This document shows, piece by piece, positions 33,876 to 45,836 of a DNA stretch of 64,000 nucleotides. Position 1 is the stretch's first letter. Each line of letters starts with the position of its first letter. The notes beneath the pieces were generated by a model, which was given only the letters and a program-made list of their open reading frames with translations, was not told where the DNA came from and searched no databases. The position numbers were made by a program, and so were the translations under genes. Source of the DNA: Silene conica (Eukaryota; Streptophyta; Magnoliopsida; Caryophyllales; Caryophyllaceae); the NCBI GenBank assembly GCA_029255685.2, contig CM055312.2, positions 56,454,202 to 56,518,201 on the forward strand, read 5' to 3'.

Positions 33876-34246
33876 CCAGCCGGTCGGCAGGCAGCCGGCC
33901 TACCGGCTGGCAACCTATCTCAGCTTCCTCAGCCTTTAAAACAAAAAAAACACAAAAGGACTCCCAGCCGGTCGGTAGGCAGCCGGCCTACCGGCTGGGA
34001 ACCCATTCCCACTTACGCAATTTCACTAAATGAGGCTACCAGCCGGTTGGCAGGCAGCCGGCCTACCGGCTGGGAACCCAAGTTCTATTTTCTTAAAACA
34101 CGCAAGGCACTACAATGCACTCCCAGCCGGCTGGCAGGCGGCCGGTCTGCCGGCTGGGCATTCTAAATCCTACGAGTCTCAATTTTCTCAAAAACCACAA
34201 GAAGCCTTCCCAGCCGGTCGACCGGCGGCCGGTCGGTCGACCGGCT
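33876..34246 (-). repeat. E 3' LTR GC-rich dyads (AGCCGG...CCGGCT)
   Basis: Five dyads about 80 bp apart in otherwise AT-rich LTR: 33876-33910, 33963-33999, 34039-34073, 34122-34158, 34210-34246. Copies 1-3 pair CCAGCCGGT..AGG with CCTACCGGCTGG. Copy 4 has CCCAGCCGGC with TGCCGGCTGGG, changed on both arms. Copy 5 contains GGTCGACCGG and CGGTCGACCGG. Confidence 0.8.
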
Positions 34247-35274
34247 CAGATAGCCTGATGCGAAAATCGCATTTTTCCAGCAACCTCGAAACATCCTTAA
34301 ATCGATATCCAACTTAAAGAATTACAACATATGATGTTTACCCACTATTACAAATCACCCAATATCACTACCTAACAGCAATTAAACCACAACACAATCC
34401 TCAAACGATTATTACAAGTATCCGTCGCAAAACATGAAATTTCTGAAAATACTTAAGAACATGTGAAACATCAACAACGCATGAATTCATCACATAAGAA
34501 CATTCCTAAACATGTTACTAAGTTTATTAACCATCAAACCTTAACAAAATTCAGAATCAATAACAAGAACCCATCAAAACTTGCTATTTTAACAAAAAGG
34601 CCGAGTTACTCGTAATCGTCACCTTTTAACTTCTTAAACCAACATGAGTCCGACTCCAAGCTACTCCTTTTGTCCAAGTCCGCGCTAGAAACACAACAAA
34701 CCACTTAAATCTCAAAAAACGTGACCTTAGGGTCACGGCCAGAATATAAGACAGAATTATTTTGGGTAAAAACTTACCTAAAAAGATGGAGGGCGAGAAG
34801 AGGAATCCGTGGCCGCGAAAATCGTCTCAATCGGATAAGAAATGAAGATTTTATGAGAGTTTTAAGGTTTGGAGGAGAAAACTAAAATGGTGTTTGTTAC
34901 CAATCTGAAAAATGAAATGAAGGAGGGAGGTAGAAGATGGTGGGGTTAGGGTTTTGTGAGGAAAAAGAGGGGAAATGGGTCCATTAACAAGTTGGGCCCA
35001 CAAGACAAGTTTTAAGACAGTTTAAGCTAAAAACACCGACTTAAGGTCACTATAAACTTAAGACGATATAAATATTTCCGGACTATGAAATTAAATTGCT
35101 AAGACGTAAATTACACAATTAACTGAAATCTTATTTAAATCCTTTTAAAAATATTCTCACATAAATTAATCAGTTATTTAAATGAAATTCCAAGAATTAC
35201 GAAATATAAATTATTTCTCGAACTTGAACTTAAAATCTTTAAACTTCCGAATCCCGAAATATTGGGATGTTACA

Positions 35275-38200
35275 ATCACCCTATCTTTCAAAAAGTTTCG
35301 TCCTCGAAACTTGAAAACATAAGTAAGTACGAAAACAACTTTAATTACCAAAACGTACTACCTGGGTTATGGTAACCCAAAACTTTATATTTCAAAAATT
35401 TCCAAGGAGAAAAAGGTTTTTAAGGTACAAGTCTCTGTCAATGGACATTGGGATTCTCGTTACGTATTCAAGAGTCCGATATTCCAAATCTGAGACAAGT
35501 CCCAAAATTAAATCATTAAAAATTCGAAATTTAGATCGATTCGGTGTTGATAAACACGGCACATGTTATCAGACGTCTCCAATAACACGTTCCAGTGGCA
35601 ACCAACGCTGAAATCCATCAAAGTTGTAAAACGTTCTGCTCTTTAAAATCAAGTTTTCTTCAAAATCGACTTTTATTTACTTTCAACAAAAGAGGGAGCA
35701 GTTTCTCAATCCTCAAAATAATTAAGATTTCCAAAAATTACAACTTTTAGGGTTAACAATAGTGAACAAATTCCAAAAAGAGTCACCGGGAGCGTAGAAA
35801 CGATCATAGAGATTACTTTCGACACGAAGGATTGAGAGTTTCAAGTTTCACAGCTGACAGAACATACAAGGAAAGATCGAAGAAATGAAATAACCAGGTT
35901 AGAGATCAAGGAAGACGGTAACTCTTGTCAAACATGGGGTCACTAATCACTCGATCCATAATCAAAGCATCGTTACAACGATTCCCAATATATCCCTAGG
36001 AGGACGATTCAAGTGATCTCTAGACTCTCAATGGTTTCACGGTCCCTCTTACCATTATCTCATCCACCGAACAAGGTATTCCTCAACAAGAAGTCTTCCA
36101 AAACTCTGAACTGGGATTCTATTACCATAACAACGAACCTCGAAACCCAAGATATGGTATTCATCATCCTATAACCTTAAATTTTGACAGTTCGATCCTA
36201 GCAAACCTATTCCACAAGGTTCGATATCTTAAATCCCCAAATTTTATTACCACAATGAACATTCAAACCAAGATCTTACTTAGGTAGCAACTCTTAAATC
36301 CTCTGATTTCTAACCACTTACCAACAATATACATCCCAAGTAAAGGTTCCAAAGAAGTAACAACTTTCACCCCTACGGTTTCCATAAGGTTTAGTTATTC
36401 GCATTCCGAAGTTCCCGAATGATATTCGTGAACACTTATAAGTTACAAATTTCTACTCTATGATTACCTCAGACATCAATGGTTACCTGTCAACCTTATG
36501 AAGTATTATTAAGCCAACAGGCTTTCATTATTCCACAGCTATCTAAAACGATCCACCTAATAGTGGGGCATCTTAAAATTTCCTTAAGTATCCCAATAGG
36601 TAAACGCTAAGGTTCAATAAGTAACCTAAGGTCAAACACTCAGTCAACTCCATAAGTCAAATCATAAATGTCTCAACATTCTCACACCGTTACCAATAAC
36701 TCTCGTTCCTCAAGTATGGCCCTTTCTGCATTACCAAAATTTCCTCAAGATCAAGTAGCACTAACTTACCTAATTCATCAATTTAACCACATCATCATCA
36801 TCTTAAGCATGTACCTTCACAAAATAACCTAAGACTCCAAGTATCTTATTTAAATCCTCAAATGGTACTTCCAAATCTACAATCACTACTTACATCTAGC
36901 CATCTAACATGAAACTCTCAAGACGGCACAATATCCCATATCACCCGAAAATTATTATCGCAAACTCTCTCAACCAAATTCTGACAACGCAAAACCAAAC
37001 ATTCCTCAAGGCAAATATCACTATTCCAAGAACAAGTCAATCTCGCCACTAGTCTAGATGAAAAGGAACGAGGCTCACAGAAGAGGAGATGAGATACGAA
37101 CTCCAGGGATAAACACGACATAGGTCTCGAGAGAGACACACGGAAGACGGCTCGTGGAACAACAAGATGACAAGGTAAGGAACTTTAGGCTATGGACCCC
37201 AATCAAAGTTGAAGCCAAGAGCAGACGGAGAAGCAAAGGAGAAGAAAGGAGAGAAGCGACGTGGAAAGAACGATTGCGGAATTTTCCAAGGTGCGGGTCT
37301 CTCACCATTCTCGCGGGATTCTCACTTCTTACTTTCCAAATCAAGTCATTCAATTATCGGTTCTCGCGAACAATTCCTCCAATGATTTATATACCCTAAT
37401 CTTTCAAACTTTGAACGGTATCATCATTACAACTACTTATTCCCAAAAGTTTGAGATGTCTCATCTCTGCTAGTCTCTCAAATGACAATTCAATAACACT
37501 TTCAGGTCATCACCCCTATATGCTATATCCACTTTACTTACCTCACTGTCCACAAGTTAACAATTTTTAACCATCAAGTTTCTGAACTTCCATCTCTCAA
37601 TAAAGTACTTCATTCCATCCACATATTGGTGGTGCAACCTCAAATTTCTCTTAAGTTTTTCAATAAATAAACGCTAAGATTTATTAAGCAACCTAGGGTC
37701 ACATAGTGATTCACTTCCTCTAAGCTTAAGTCAACCTCTTCGAGTATTCCACTATTATAGCAATTGATTCGTATTCCTCAACAACGAGCCTTTCTCAACT
37801 CGATCACTCACCTGAGTCAATTGATACTAACTCACTTTACTCATCTATTCTGTTTCATTATCATCTTAAGCCTATTCTTCTAGGTCGCTCTATATCCTCG
37901 ATTATCTTATCTAACTCCTTAACAGTACTCTACAATCCACAAACTTTCACGATCTAAGCATGGTTCTCAAGGTAGGTTCCACGGAATACTAAGTATACAA
38001 CTCAACCTTCAAGCAAGTATCCTATCACTCACTTTCGCTCTCCCAATTGGATAGATAACTAGACCCTTGGATCACCAAACATGTCTCTCGATACCTCTTA
38101 AGTTATTCCTCAAATAACAATATTTATCATAACACAACTTACGGTTATCCTAAGACTAGTTCCTCCAAATCCAATAAAAGGGAAGGTTACCTAGAGGGCA

Positions 38201-38625
38201 CCTTAAGAAAGCAAGCAACAAGGTTAAGCTGAAAAGATCTGAAGATCTGTTCAAGCAAGATAGACAAATATTCTAAAAGGAGGATGTGCATCCAGAGTTA
38301 TCAAAGAAAGTGATGCACAAGGAAAGAGGAGTATCTTCAAGGCTCAGAAGTATTTTCCAACAGTAGCACAAATCTTCTATATTTGGTAGAAACTCCGGTC
38401 TCCATCGCCAAATGGATAATCCCACGGTTCGTCGATTAAAAGATACAAAAGTGAAATCAATGACAATCAACAAACATGTTAGAGCCTAATAGAAGCAATC
38501 ACAAAACAAACTACAATATAAGTCCTTAAATCTACCCCATCTCTCATTCATTATTTGTTTATTTGGTCAAGTTAAGGTTGGGGGTCACATGAGTGCGTCG
38601 GGAGCAATAATGCTCTGATACCAAC
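35275..38625 (-). mobile_element. E internal region
   Basis: 3.35 kb without recognisable Gag or Pol on either strand. TTCGTCCTCGAA at 35297-35308 (sense TTCGAGGACGAA) and, next to the 3' LTR, a purine-rich tract in the sense strand (GAAAGATAGGGTGA). Open frames at 36918-37473 are not similar to any family I know. It is a non-autonomous element that must use another element's proteins. Confidence 0.7.
38612..38623 (-). promoter_or_regulatory. primer binding site (tRNA-Met) of E
   Basis: GCTCTGATACCA on the plus strand, i.e. TGGTATCAGAGC in sense, 2 bp from the LTR. It fixes the orientation of E as minus. Confidence 0.85.
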
Positions 38626-39317
38626 TGTAAAACCCCTCGCGAAAGCGGAAATAAAAAACATACAAAGTACTAAAAATGCAGCGGAATTAAAACTTTTTAA
38701 CAATCTAACATGCGAGGTGAATTAAAACTGAAACTGAAAGGAAAAAATATAAATACAACCAGCCTGGGATGGCACATCCCTACAGGGACTCACAACTGAA
38801 ATATAATCTAAAGTCTAGCTAACGTAGAAGTGTAAGTCAATCGATGAAGGATCATCGCTCGCTAGCTTCATACAACCCTCTGCCAACCACCTGTCATGTA
38901 CCTACATACATATAAACATGTACGCCACAATCAGTGGGGAGTGACTAGAGTTCTCCTAGCCACCTTTTGTAACGACACGTAACACAGAAATACAAACAGA
39001 ATACTTCAACATATATAAACATGTGAAGTATAGATATCTCATCAACTAAATCTCATACTATCATACAATCACTAATGCACGGCTCTCAACCAACTTCGGA
39101 AACTATTTGGAAGGAGAGCAGGTTTCCCTACCGGTTACCCGGTCGGGGGTCTTTCAATCCAAACCATTTACGAAACTGACTCAGAGTCATCCAATGCCTT
39201 GGATGAACAATAGCAAAGTCAAACATCATACTCATCGATATCATCATCTATGTCATCAATATTAACATCTGTATCTGACACTGTACCAACTCAAGGCAAG
39301 CAGATATAAAACAACAA

Positions 39318-39907
39318 GTACAAAGGTTCAGAGGCGACATCTTAACGCATAAACTAGGTACTAAATCATTCAGCAAGTATACAGGTTCAGAGGCGACATC
39401 TTAACGCATAACCTATATACCAAATTCACAGTATCAAGCAAGGACTCAGAGGCAAAGACTCAACGCATGGACCGGCTTTCACAGAATACTAGACTCAGAG
39501 GCGAAAACTCAACGCATGGACCAGCATTCAATTCACAATCACAAGTAAGGAATTCAGAGGCGAAAACTCAACGCATGTTCCCCTACTACATCACAAGATA
39601 CTAGACTCAGAGGCGAAAACTCAGCGCATGTTCTAGCACCAAAAACCTGCACTCCGGGTAAGGTATGACAACCTGACTGCCACGTCGTGCAGTTGCTCTA
39701 CTCGTCAGACTCAGAGGCCAGCTTAAGGCATGTCCTGACGCGATCACTCAAACATGTCTGGACTCAGAGGCGAAAACTCAACGCATGTCCCAGACACGAC
39801 AAACAAACACATATAGGGCTCAGAGGCCAGCTTAAGGCATATCCCCATATATGACAAACAACTCACGTATTAAGTTCAGAGGCCAGCTTAAGGCATAACT
39901 TAATACG
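39318..39907 (-). repeat. E 5' LTR stem-loop array
   Basis: Same array as in the other LTR. The last unit has lost 6 bp from the right arm region yet still pairs CGTATTAAGTT (39866) with AACTTAATACG (39897) over 11 bp. Confidence 0.85.
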
Positions 39908-40207
39908 CAGCAATACAATATCATCCAAGTCTATGAACTAGCCTATAGTTCTACTTTCTTAACTCCTAATCAACACTTAATTGACCCCTGGAACTAAGTT
40001 GAGGGAGAGCCGGTTTCCCTTTCGGTTACCCGACCGGGGGGTCTCTATCCTCACTCCATTCCCGAACCCAATATAGTGTCGCCCATCCTCCGGGGATCTC
40101 AATTACATATCAAAGATACAAGCTTAAGGAACGAGTTTCAATCAAAACCGATTAACCGTTTAAAAGTTATCAACGAATTAGAAATCAAAAACCAGTTACA
40201 GGGGTCC

Positions 40208-40580
40208 CCAGCCGGTCGGCAGGCAGCCGGCCTACCGGCTGGCAACCCATCTCAGCTTCCTCAGCCTTTAAAACAAAAAAAACACAAAAGGACTCCCAGC
40301 CGGTCGGCAGGCAGCCGGCCTACCGGCTGGGAACCCATTCCCACTTACGCAATTTCACTAAATGAGGCTACCAGCCGGTTGGCAGGCAGCCGGCCTACCG
40401 GCTGGGAACCCAAGTTCTATTTTCTTAAAACACGCAAGGCACTACAATGCACTCCCAGCCGGCTGGCAGGCGGCCGGTCTGCCGGCTGGGCATTCTAAAT
40501 CCTACGAGTCTCAATTTTCTCAAAAACCACAAGAAGCCTTCCCAGCCGGTCGACCGGCGGCCGGTCGGTCGACCGGCTCA
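40208..40580 (-). repeat. E 5' LTR GC-rich dyads
   Basis: Five dyads matching those in the other LTR, including the two-sided change in copy 4. Confidence 0.8.
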
Positions 40581-42487
40581 GATAGCCTGATGCGAAAATC
40601 GCATTTTACCAGCAACCTCGAAACATCCTTAAATCGATATCAAACTTAAGGAATTACAACATATGATGTTTACCCACTATTACAAATCACCCAATATCAC
40701 TACCTAACAGCAATTAAACCACAACACAATCCTCAAACGATTATTACAAGTATCCGTCGCAAAACATGAAATTTCTGAAAATACTTAAGAACATGTGAAA
40801 CATCAACAAGGCATGAATTCATCACATAAGAACATTCCTAAACATGTTACTAAGTTTATTAACCATCAAACCTTAACAAAATTCAGAATCAATAACAAGA
40901 ACACATCAAAACTTGCTATTTTAACAAAAAGGCCAATTTACTCGTAATCGTCACCTTTTAACTTCTTAAACCAACATGAGTCCGACTCCAAGCTACTCCT
41001 TTTGTCCAAGTCCGCGCTAGAAACACAACAAACCACTTAAATCTCGAAAAACGTGACCTTAGGGTCACGGCCAGAATATAAGACGGAATTATTTTGGGTA
41101 AAAACTTACCTATAAAGATGGAGGGCGAGAAGAGGAGTCCGTGGCCGCGAAAATCGTCTCAATCGGATAAGAAATGAAGATTTTATGAGAGTTTTAAGGT
41201 TTGGAGGAGAAAACTAAAATGGTGTTTGTTACCAATCTGAAAAATGAAATGAAGGAGGGAGGTAGAAGATGGTGGGGTTAGAGTTTTGTGAGGAAAAAGA
41301 GGGGAAATGGGTCCATTAACAAGTTGGGCCCATAAGACAAGTTTTAAGACAGTTTAAGCTAAAAACACCGACTTAAGGTCACTATAAACTTAAGACGATA
41401 TAAATATTTCCGGACTATGAAATTAAATTGCTAAGACGTAAATTACACAATTAACTGAAATCTTATTTAAATCCTTTTAAAAATATTCTCACATAAATTA
41501 ATCAGTTATTTAAATGAAATTCCAAGAATTACGAAATATAAATTATTTCTCGAACTTGAACTTAAAATCTTTAAACTTCCGAATCCCGAAATATTGGGAT
41601 GTTACATATTTTTTATTATTTCCGTTTTAATCTACTTTTGGATGGGTTAAAATGTCCGTGCACAATTTTATTATTTTAATTTGATATTTACTTTTCTATT
41701 TCAAGTTCTCTTTACGTTTTAATATGGCTCAATCCAATTTGTAATCAGACAATCCTTTGTATGAGCTAATGGACCAAAAGCCCATTAGTTAATCTCCTTA
41801 TAAATAGAATTTAACCTAGCAAGCAACTAGGTTAATTGTTTTGTTAGGTGCGTGAGTTTGCCGCACGCCTCGTCTTCAATTTCTCTCTTTTGTTCTCTTT
41901 TCTCCTTTTAACTTCATTGTTGAATATCTTTCATTCTTCCAAACTCGTACATAAATTATATTTTCACAATCCTTGCTCTTACTTCTACAATATAATCTAT
42001 TCAAAATATTTTATTGGGAATTATTTGTATGGACCTTTAGACCTACGTTTTGGGTCTCTTGTTTTGTGAGTAAAGAAGGAGATCTCTTTCCCTTTTGGCG
42101 TTTCCGAAAGAGTGATTGTTTGGTACAATTTCTATCACAAGGATTTGGACTTCCACTTTCTTTCAAGTTGATTTTTGGGGTTATTGACACGGGTCGGAGA
42201 CAAGACTTTGTTGGTCGTATTCTTTATGAAGGTTTTCAATAATTGCCAAAGAGGTAACTAGGTTTTTCTCTTTTAATTGTGTTTATGCCAATTGATGTAA
42301 TTAATATGATTTAATGATTGTTTGTACGATTAGTACATGTTTGATTATTTATTGTCATGAATTAGTTGTGTTTCATATATTTATGTATGTCTTATTATCG
42401 TAATTGTGGACTATAATATGTTAATAAGTCGTTATCGGTGTCGTGTGCGCAACTAGGGTTCGCGATAAACCCTAGATGGCAAACTAG

Positions 42488-42806
42488 GGTTTGCTCAAGG
42501 TTATAGTTGAAGTATGTGTAACCTTGAAAATATGATTCAAGGTTATAACTGAAACTAGTATAACCTTGAGTACGACTCAAAGTTATAGCTGAAGTTAATA
42601 TAACTTTGAACTGCGAGTTAAAGTTATAACTGAGACTAACGTAAACCTGAGGTATGACTCAAGGTTATGGTTGGTGCTAGTATAACTTTAGTTCCTTGTC
42701 AAGGTTTGGCTAAGGTTACTATAACCTCAAGCCATATGTGGAAGTTATAGTCGAGGTTGGTATAACCTCGCCTCCATTACTTATGTTATAGTTAAAGTTA
42801 CTATAA
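42488..42806 (+). repeat. F LTR 3 stem-loop array I
   Basis: Same array as in LTRs 1 and 2. One unit is more regular here: CAAGGTTATA (42538) with TATAACCTTG (42559) pairs over 10 bp, where copies 1 and 2 have a mismatch (TACAACCTTG). Confidence 0.75.
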
Positions 42807-43083
42807 CCTTGGTTGTTTACACTTGTTTCACATGTTGAGTTGTGTTCAGTGACTGTATAATATTGTGTTGCATATGTCGTTGGATACTTCTATGCATTTG
42901 ACATTAAGACAGTCTGTTATGATGTTCTACTGAGTTGAGTCGTGATGTTATTCACGCATGTTAGTACAGTCAGTTATACTGTGCAATTTTGTCTGCTGGT
43001 TTGAATAGATGACGATAGTATCGTTTGTATACTATCGGAATGAACAGAGCAACCCTTCGGGGTCTGGTGTATGGTCTATGTTC

Positions 43084-43330
43084 GGGGGGGTAACAGAGGC
43101 AGTGCGTTATACGCTCTGTTCCCCGAGTGTCGTTCGGTGTACAGTTATTGCACCGAGAGTCTGACCAGGTCTTAGACATATAGGCAGTGGTTATACGCTA
43201 TACATGGTACTTTGGAGGCAGTGCGTTATACGCTCCACACCGATGGAGGCAGTGCGTTATACGCTCCATCAGCTAGAGGCAGTGCGTTATACGCTCTAGC
43301 AGGTAGAGGCAGTGCGTTATACGCTCTAAC
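43084..43330 (+). repeat. F LTR 3 stem-loop array II
   Basis: Six units as in LTRs 1 and 2. In the last one, one arm base has changed (GGTAGAG instead of GTTAGAG), breaking one pair. Confidence 0.85.
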
Positions 43331-44028
43331 GGCGTTCGCTCTATTCGCTATGCTTTGATGATAGCTTTGTGCCTTCTGTTGATGTGGATCGTGTATCACC
43401 ATATTTGCTATGCTCTAATGCTAGCTTTGTGTCTTCTGTTATTGTGGATCGTGTGTCACTTCCGGTTTAGTAAGTGTTGTGGTCTAGTGGTCGTATGTGG
43501 TTTAGGTTCGTATGGTTTCATTCACCTAGTGCAAGAATATCATGGTATGATAAGTTTGCATGCATGTCATATCGTGTTATATCCTCACATGATCGTTGTA
43601 GCATGTCTTCAAAAGATGGTAAGTTTGATTGGACTTTCATGAGGGTAGATGATCTCGCATGTTTACTGGTTTTACATTTCATTTGTTAATGATTGTTGGT
43701 TACATTCAATTGTTGTAAACATGACTGGGATAGCATCTAGTTACTCCCGACTGATTGCCGACCCCCTTCTCAGGTTGTTCAGGTGGTCGCTGTTTGGTTG
43801 ATGCTTGCTTGGGGAATGTGCGAAGCGAGCTTAATAAATTGTTTAGGACCTTTGCTTTAAGTTATTAAGAACCTTTGAATAATAATGTATTAGTTTGGTT
43901 TTCTATTCGAGTATCGATCCGGATTTGGGTAAGGTGTTTCCGCCACCTTAACCCAGTTATCGTTAAGTTACACTCTGATATTCATTTATATTATGTTTTT
44001 CCTTTATTTTATAATTCGGGTTGTTACA

Positions 44029-45040
44029 GTGAGCAAAGTTGTGTTCCTAATATTGTATGTTGATGACATACTACTCATTGGAAATGACGTTCTAATGCTA
44101 TCCTCTGTGAAAGGATGGTTGGGAAGTCATTTTCAAATAAAGGACTTAGGAAATGCACAACGCATATTAGGTATCCCGATCTATAGAGATAGGTCCAAAG
44201 GATATTGGCATTAAGTCAAGAATCTTATATTGATAAGATTCTACGAAGTTTCAGCATGGGAAATTCCAAGAGAGGATTTATTCCTATGGTAGTGGGATTG
44301 TCTTGAGTAAATCTCAATCTCCTACGGAACGCAAAGATGTTGAGCGCATGAAAGAGATTCCTTATGCTTCCGTAGTTGGATCTATCATGTATGCCATGGT
44401 ATGCACTCATCCAGATGTCTAGTATGCTTTAAGCATGACTAGTAGATATCAAGCTAATCCAGGTGAAGGTTACTGGATTGCTGTAAAGAAAATACTTAAG
44501 TACTTAAGAAGAACTAAGGATTCATTGTTGGTGTTTGGAGGGGAAGATGAGTGTGTAAAGGGTTACACAGATGCAAGCTTCCAAACGTATAGAGACGATA
44601 TGAAATCCTAGGCTGGATTCGTCTTTATCCTGAATGGTGGAGCCATCAGTTGGAAGAGCTTCAAACAACCAGTTGTTGCGGATTCTACAACGGAAGCAGA
44701 GTACATTGCAGCATCAGAAGCTGCAAAGGAGGCAGTCTGGATTAGGCAATTTCTTGAGGGACTAAGAGTAGTGCCCAATGCCGAAGATCCTATCAACCTT
44801 TATTGCAATAACAGTGGTGCTGTTTTTCAAGCTAAGGAGTCGAAGTCTAGTAGTAGATCGAAACATGTGCTCAGAAAATTTCATGTGATTAGAGATTTTC
44901 TAGATAGAAAGGAAATAGTGATATGTAAGGTTGGGACAGAAGAAAATGTTGCTGATCCCTTAACCAAAGCATTGTCGCAAGTTAAACATGATTTCCATGT
45001 CTTATCTATGGGACTTAGGCGTATGCTGAACATGTATTAG
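44029..45040 (+). pseudogene. Copia B reverse transcriptase C-terminus and RNase H
   Basis: Resumes directly after F with KVVFLILYVDDILLIGND, the YVDD catalytic motif, then QIKDLGNAQRILGI. A TAA at 44212 and a frame change follow; after it SYIDKI, PYASVVGSIMYAMVC, then TAG stops at 44420 and 44609. RNase H shows GYTDASFQ and DSTTEAEYIAASEAA, but the third acidic residue is Asn (YCNNSGAV, where family members have Asp). The tail KHVLRKFHVIRDF, ADPLTKAL and a TAG end the polyprotein. Several separate lesions plus the missing RNase H Asp mean no activity. Confidence 0.85.
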
Positions 45041-45836
45041 ATTATATGATATGAAATGAAAAGTTTTTGGTTGTTCATATATGATAATCGCGTTTATTGA
45101 CTAAAAGTTTTATATTATTATATTAAAACTTACTTTTATACTTTGTCAAATCCAAATGGGTTGTAGAGACAATTTGAACCCCATTAAGTGAACCGGATAG
45201 ACTTAGTATAGCCCCTAGTCGCTTGTATGAGGTGACGTCTCGAAGTGACTAAAGTGTGAGGTGATTGATGGCAAGTTCAAAAGCCATAGAGTCATAAGGG
45301 ATGACTAGTCGATCACATAGGCAGACTGCAAGAGGCACTTTGTCGGGCAACCTGTGACCGCTTATAGATTTCTTTGCAATTCATTATGAGCCTGGTCGTG
45401 GCGAGAGCTACTATATGTATTCTTGCTAGTCAATTATAAAACTAGAGACTGTTCGCCCAAGGTGACACAGTTTCAGAGTGACTTTGATTTTTGCTCTACG
45501 ATCATCCGTTAAAGGGGGCAAATGGGCATCTTTTGGGTCATGATGGACTGTGTTAGTCGAAGGGAACAGTAGGATAGGAATTGTCCAACCCCTTGTCAGG
45601 TTTATCTTAAATCTCAGGGCCACTCGAGGAGAAGTTAACTTGAAATGCGTGGCCACGCTCGGAAGGTATCTATGGTAGATAATTCCGGTCAAATCAGTTA
45701 ATCTCCAGATCTAGAAAACCACTCATGAAATGATCAAATGCAAGTACGACGTGCAAGACACCTTGCATTGAGTGGGAGATGATGTAATAGGACAAGAGAA
45801 TTGGTGACGCACACTAGTCGAGGACAAGTGGGAGAT
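45041..45836 (+). mobile_element. Copia B 3' non-coding tail and polypurine tract
   Basis: Runs from the end of pol to GACAAGTGGGAGAT (45823-45836). Aligns with 3487-4034 of element A over most of its last 550 bp and in short blocks with element C. The most conserved block, TCTCAGGGCCACTCGAGGAG, is at 45612-45631. Confidence 0.75.

Larger units (their letters stand above)
32296..35274 (-). repeat. E 3' LTR
   Basis: 2979 bp, TGTAAAACCCCTCGCG to TTGGGATGTTACA as read on the plus strand. Carries a nested stem (ACGGCTCTC/GAGAGCCGT near 32756-32790 enclosing CCAAAT/ATTTGG), the CAGAGGC stem-loop array and five GC-rich dyads. Two translated stretches rich in PAGRQAAGLPAG (33750-34317) are by-products of the dyads. 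Confidence 0.9.
32296..41606 (-). mobile_element. Element E: non-coding Gypsy-like retrotransposon (LARD type)
   Basis: Two ~2.98-kb LTRs (32296-35274, 38626-41606) around a 3.35-kb interior, flanked by a perfect 5-bp duplication tattt (32291-32295, 41607-41611) inside F LTR 3. Orientation is minus: the tRNA-Met primer site appears as GCTCTGATACCA next to the right-hand LTR and TTCGTCCTCGAA lies next to the left-hand one. In sense orientation the LTR runs TGTAACATCCC...GGGGTTTTACA. No coding domain was found. Confidence 0.85.
38626..41606 (-). repeat. E 5' LTR
   Basis: 2981 bp, closely matching the 3' LTR, with scattered substitutions and small indels (for example a 6-bp loss near 39897 and a 6-bp gain near 40121). 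Confidence 0.9.
12162..44028 (+). mobile_element. Element F: tandem non-coding Gypsy-like retrotransposon (3 LTRs, 2 internal regions)
   Basis: Three copies of a ~2.53-kb LTR (12162-14694, 26206-28737, and 32178-44028 after removing insertion E) alternate with two copies of a ~3.42-kb internal region. The outer flanks carry the only target duplication (gggag / gtgag, one change). Each internal copy starts with a tRNA-Met primer site 2 bp after the LTR and ends with TTCGAGGACGAA plus a polypurine tract. No Gag or Pol could be read in either internal copy, so it is a LARD-type non-autonomous element. The primer site and TTCGAGGACGAA tail point to plant chromovirus-like Gypsy elements (inference). 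Confidence 0.8.
32178..44028 (+). repeat. F LTR copy 3, split by element E
   Basis: Left piece 32178-32295, right piece 41612-44028. Without E and the duplicated tattt it is 2535 bp, as expected. Right border TTCGGGTTGTTACA at 44028 is followed by gtgag and the Copia B reverse transcriptase frame, not by a primer site, so it is the outer 3' LTR. TATAAATA at 41799. Confidence 0.9.

Noticed and set aside
33750-34317. Open frames with PAGRQAAGLPAG repeats as a gene
   Set aside because: They are translations of the GC-rich dyads in the E LTR, are antisense to the element, and the same DNA reads similarly in two frames. The copy at 40076-40649 is the other LTR.
36918-37473. Overlapping open frames on both strands in the E interior
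   Set aside because: Short, mutually overlapping on opposite strands and without domain signatures; typical of non-coding LARD sequence.
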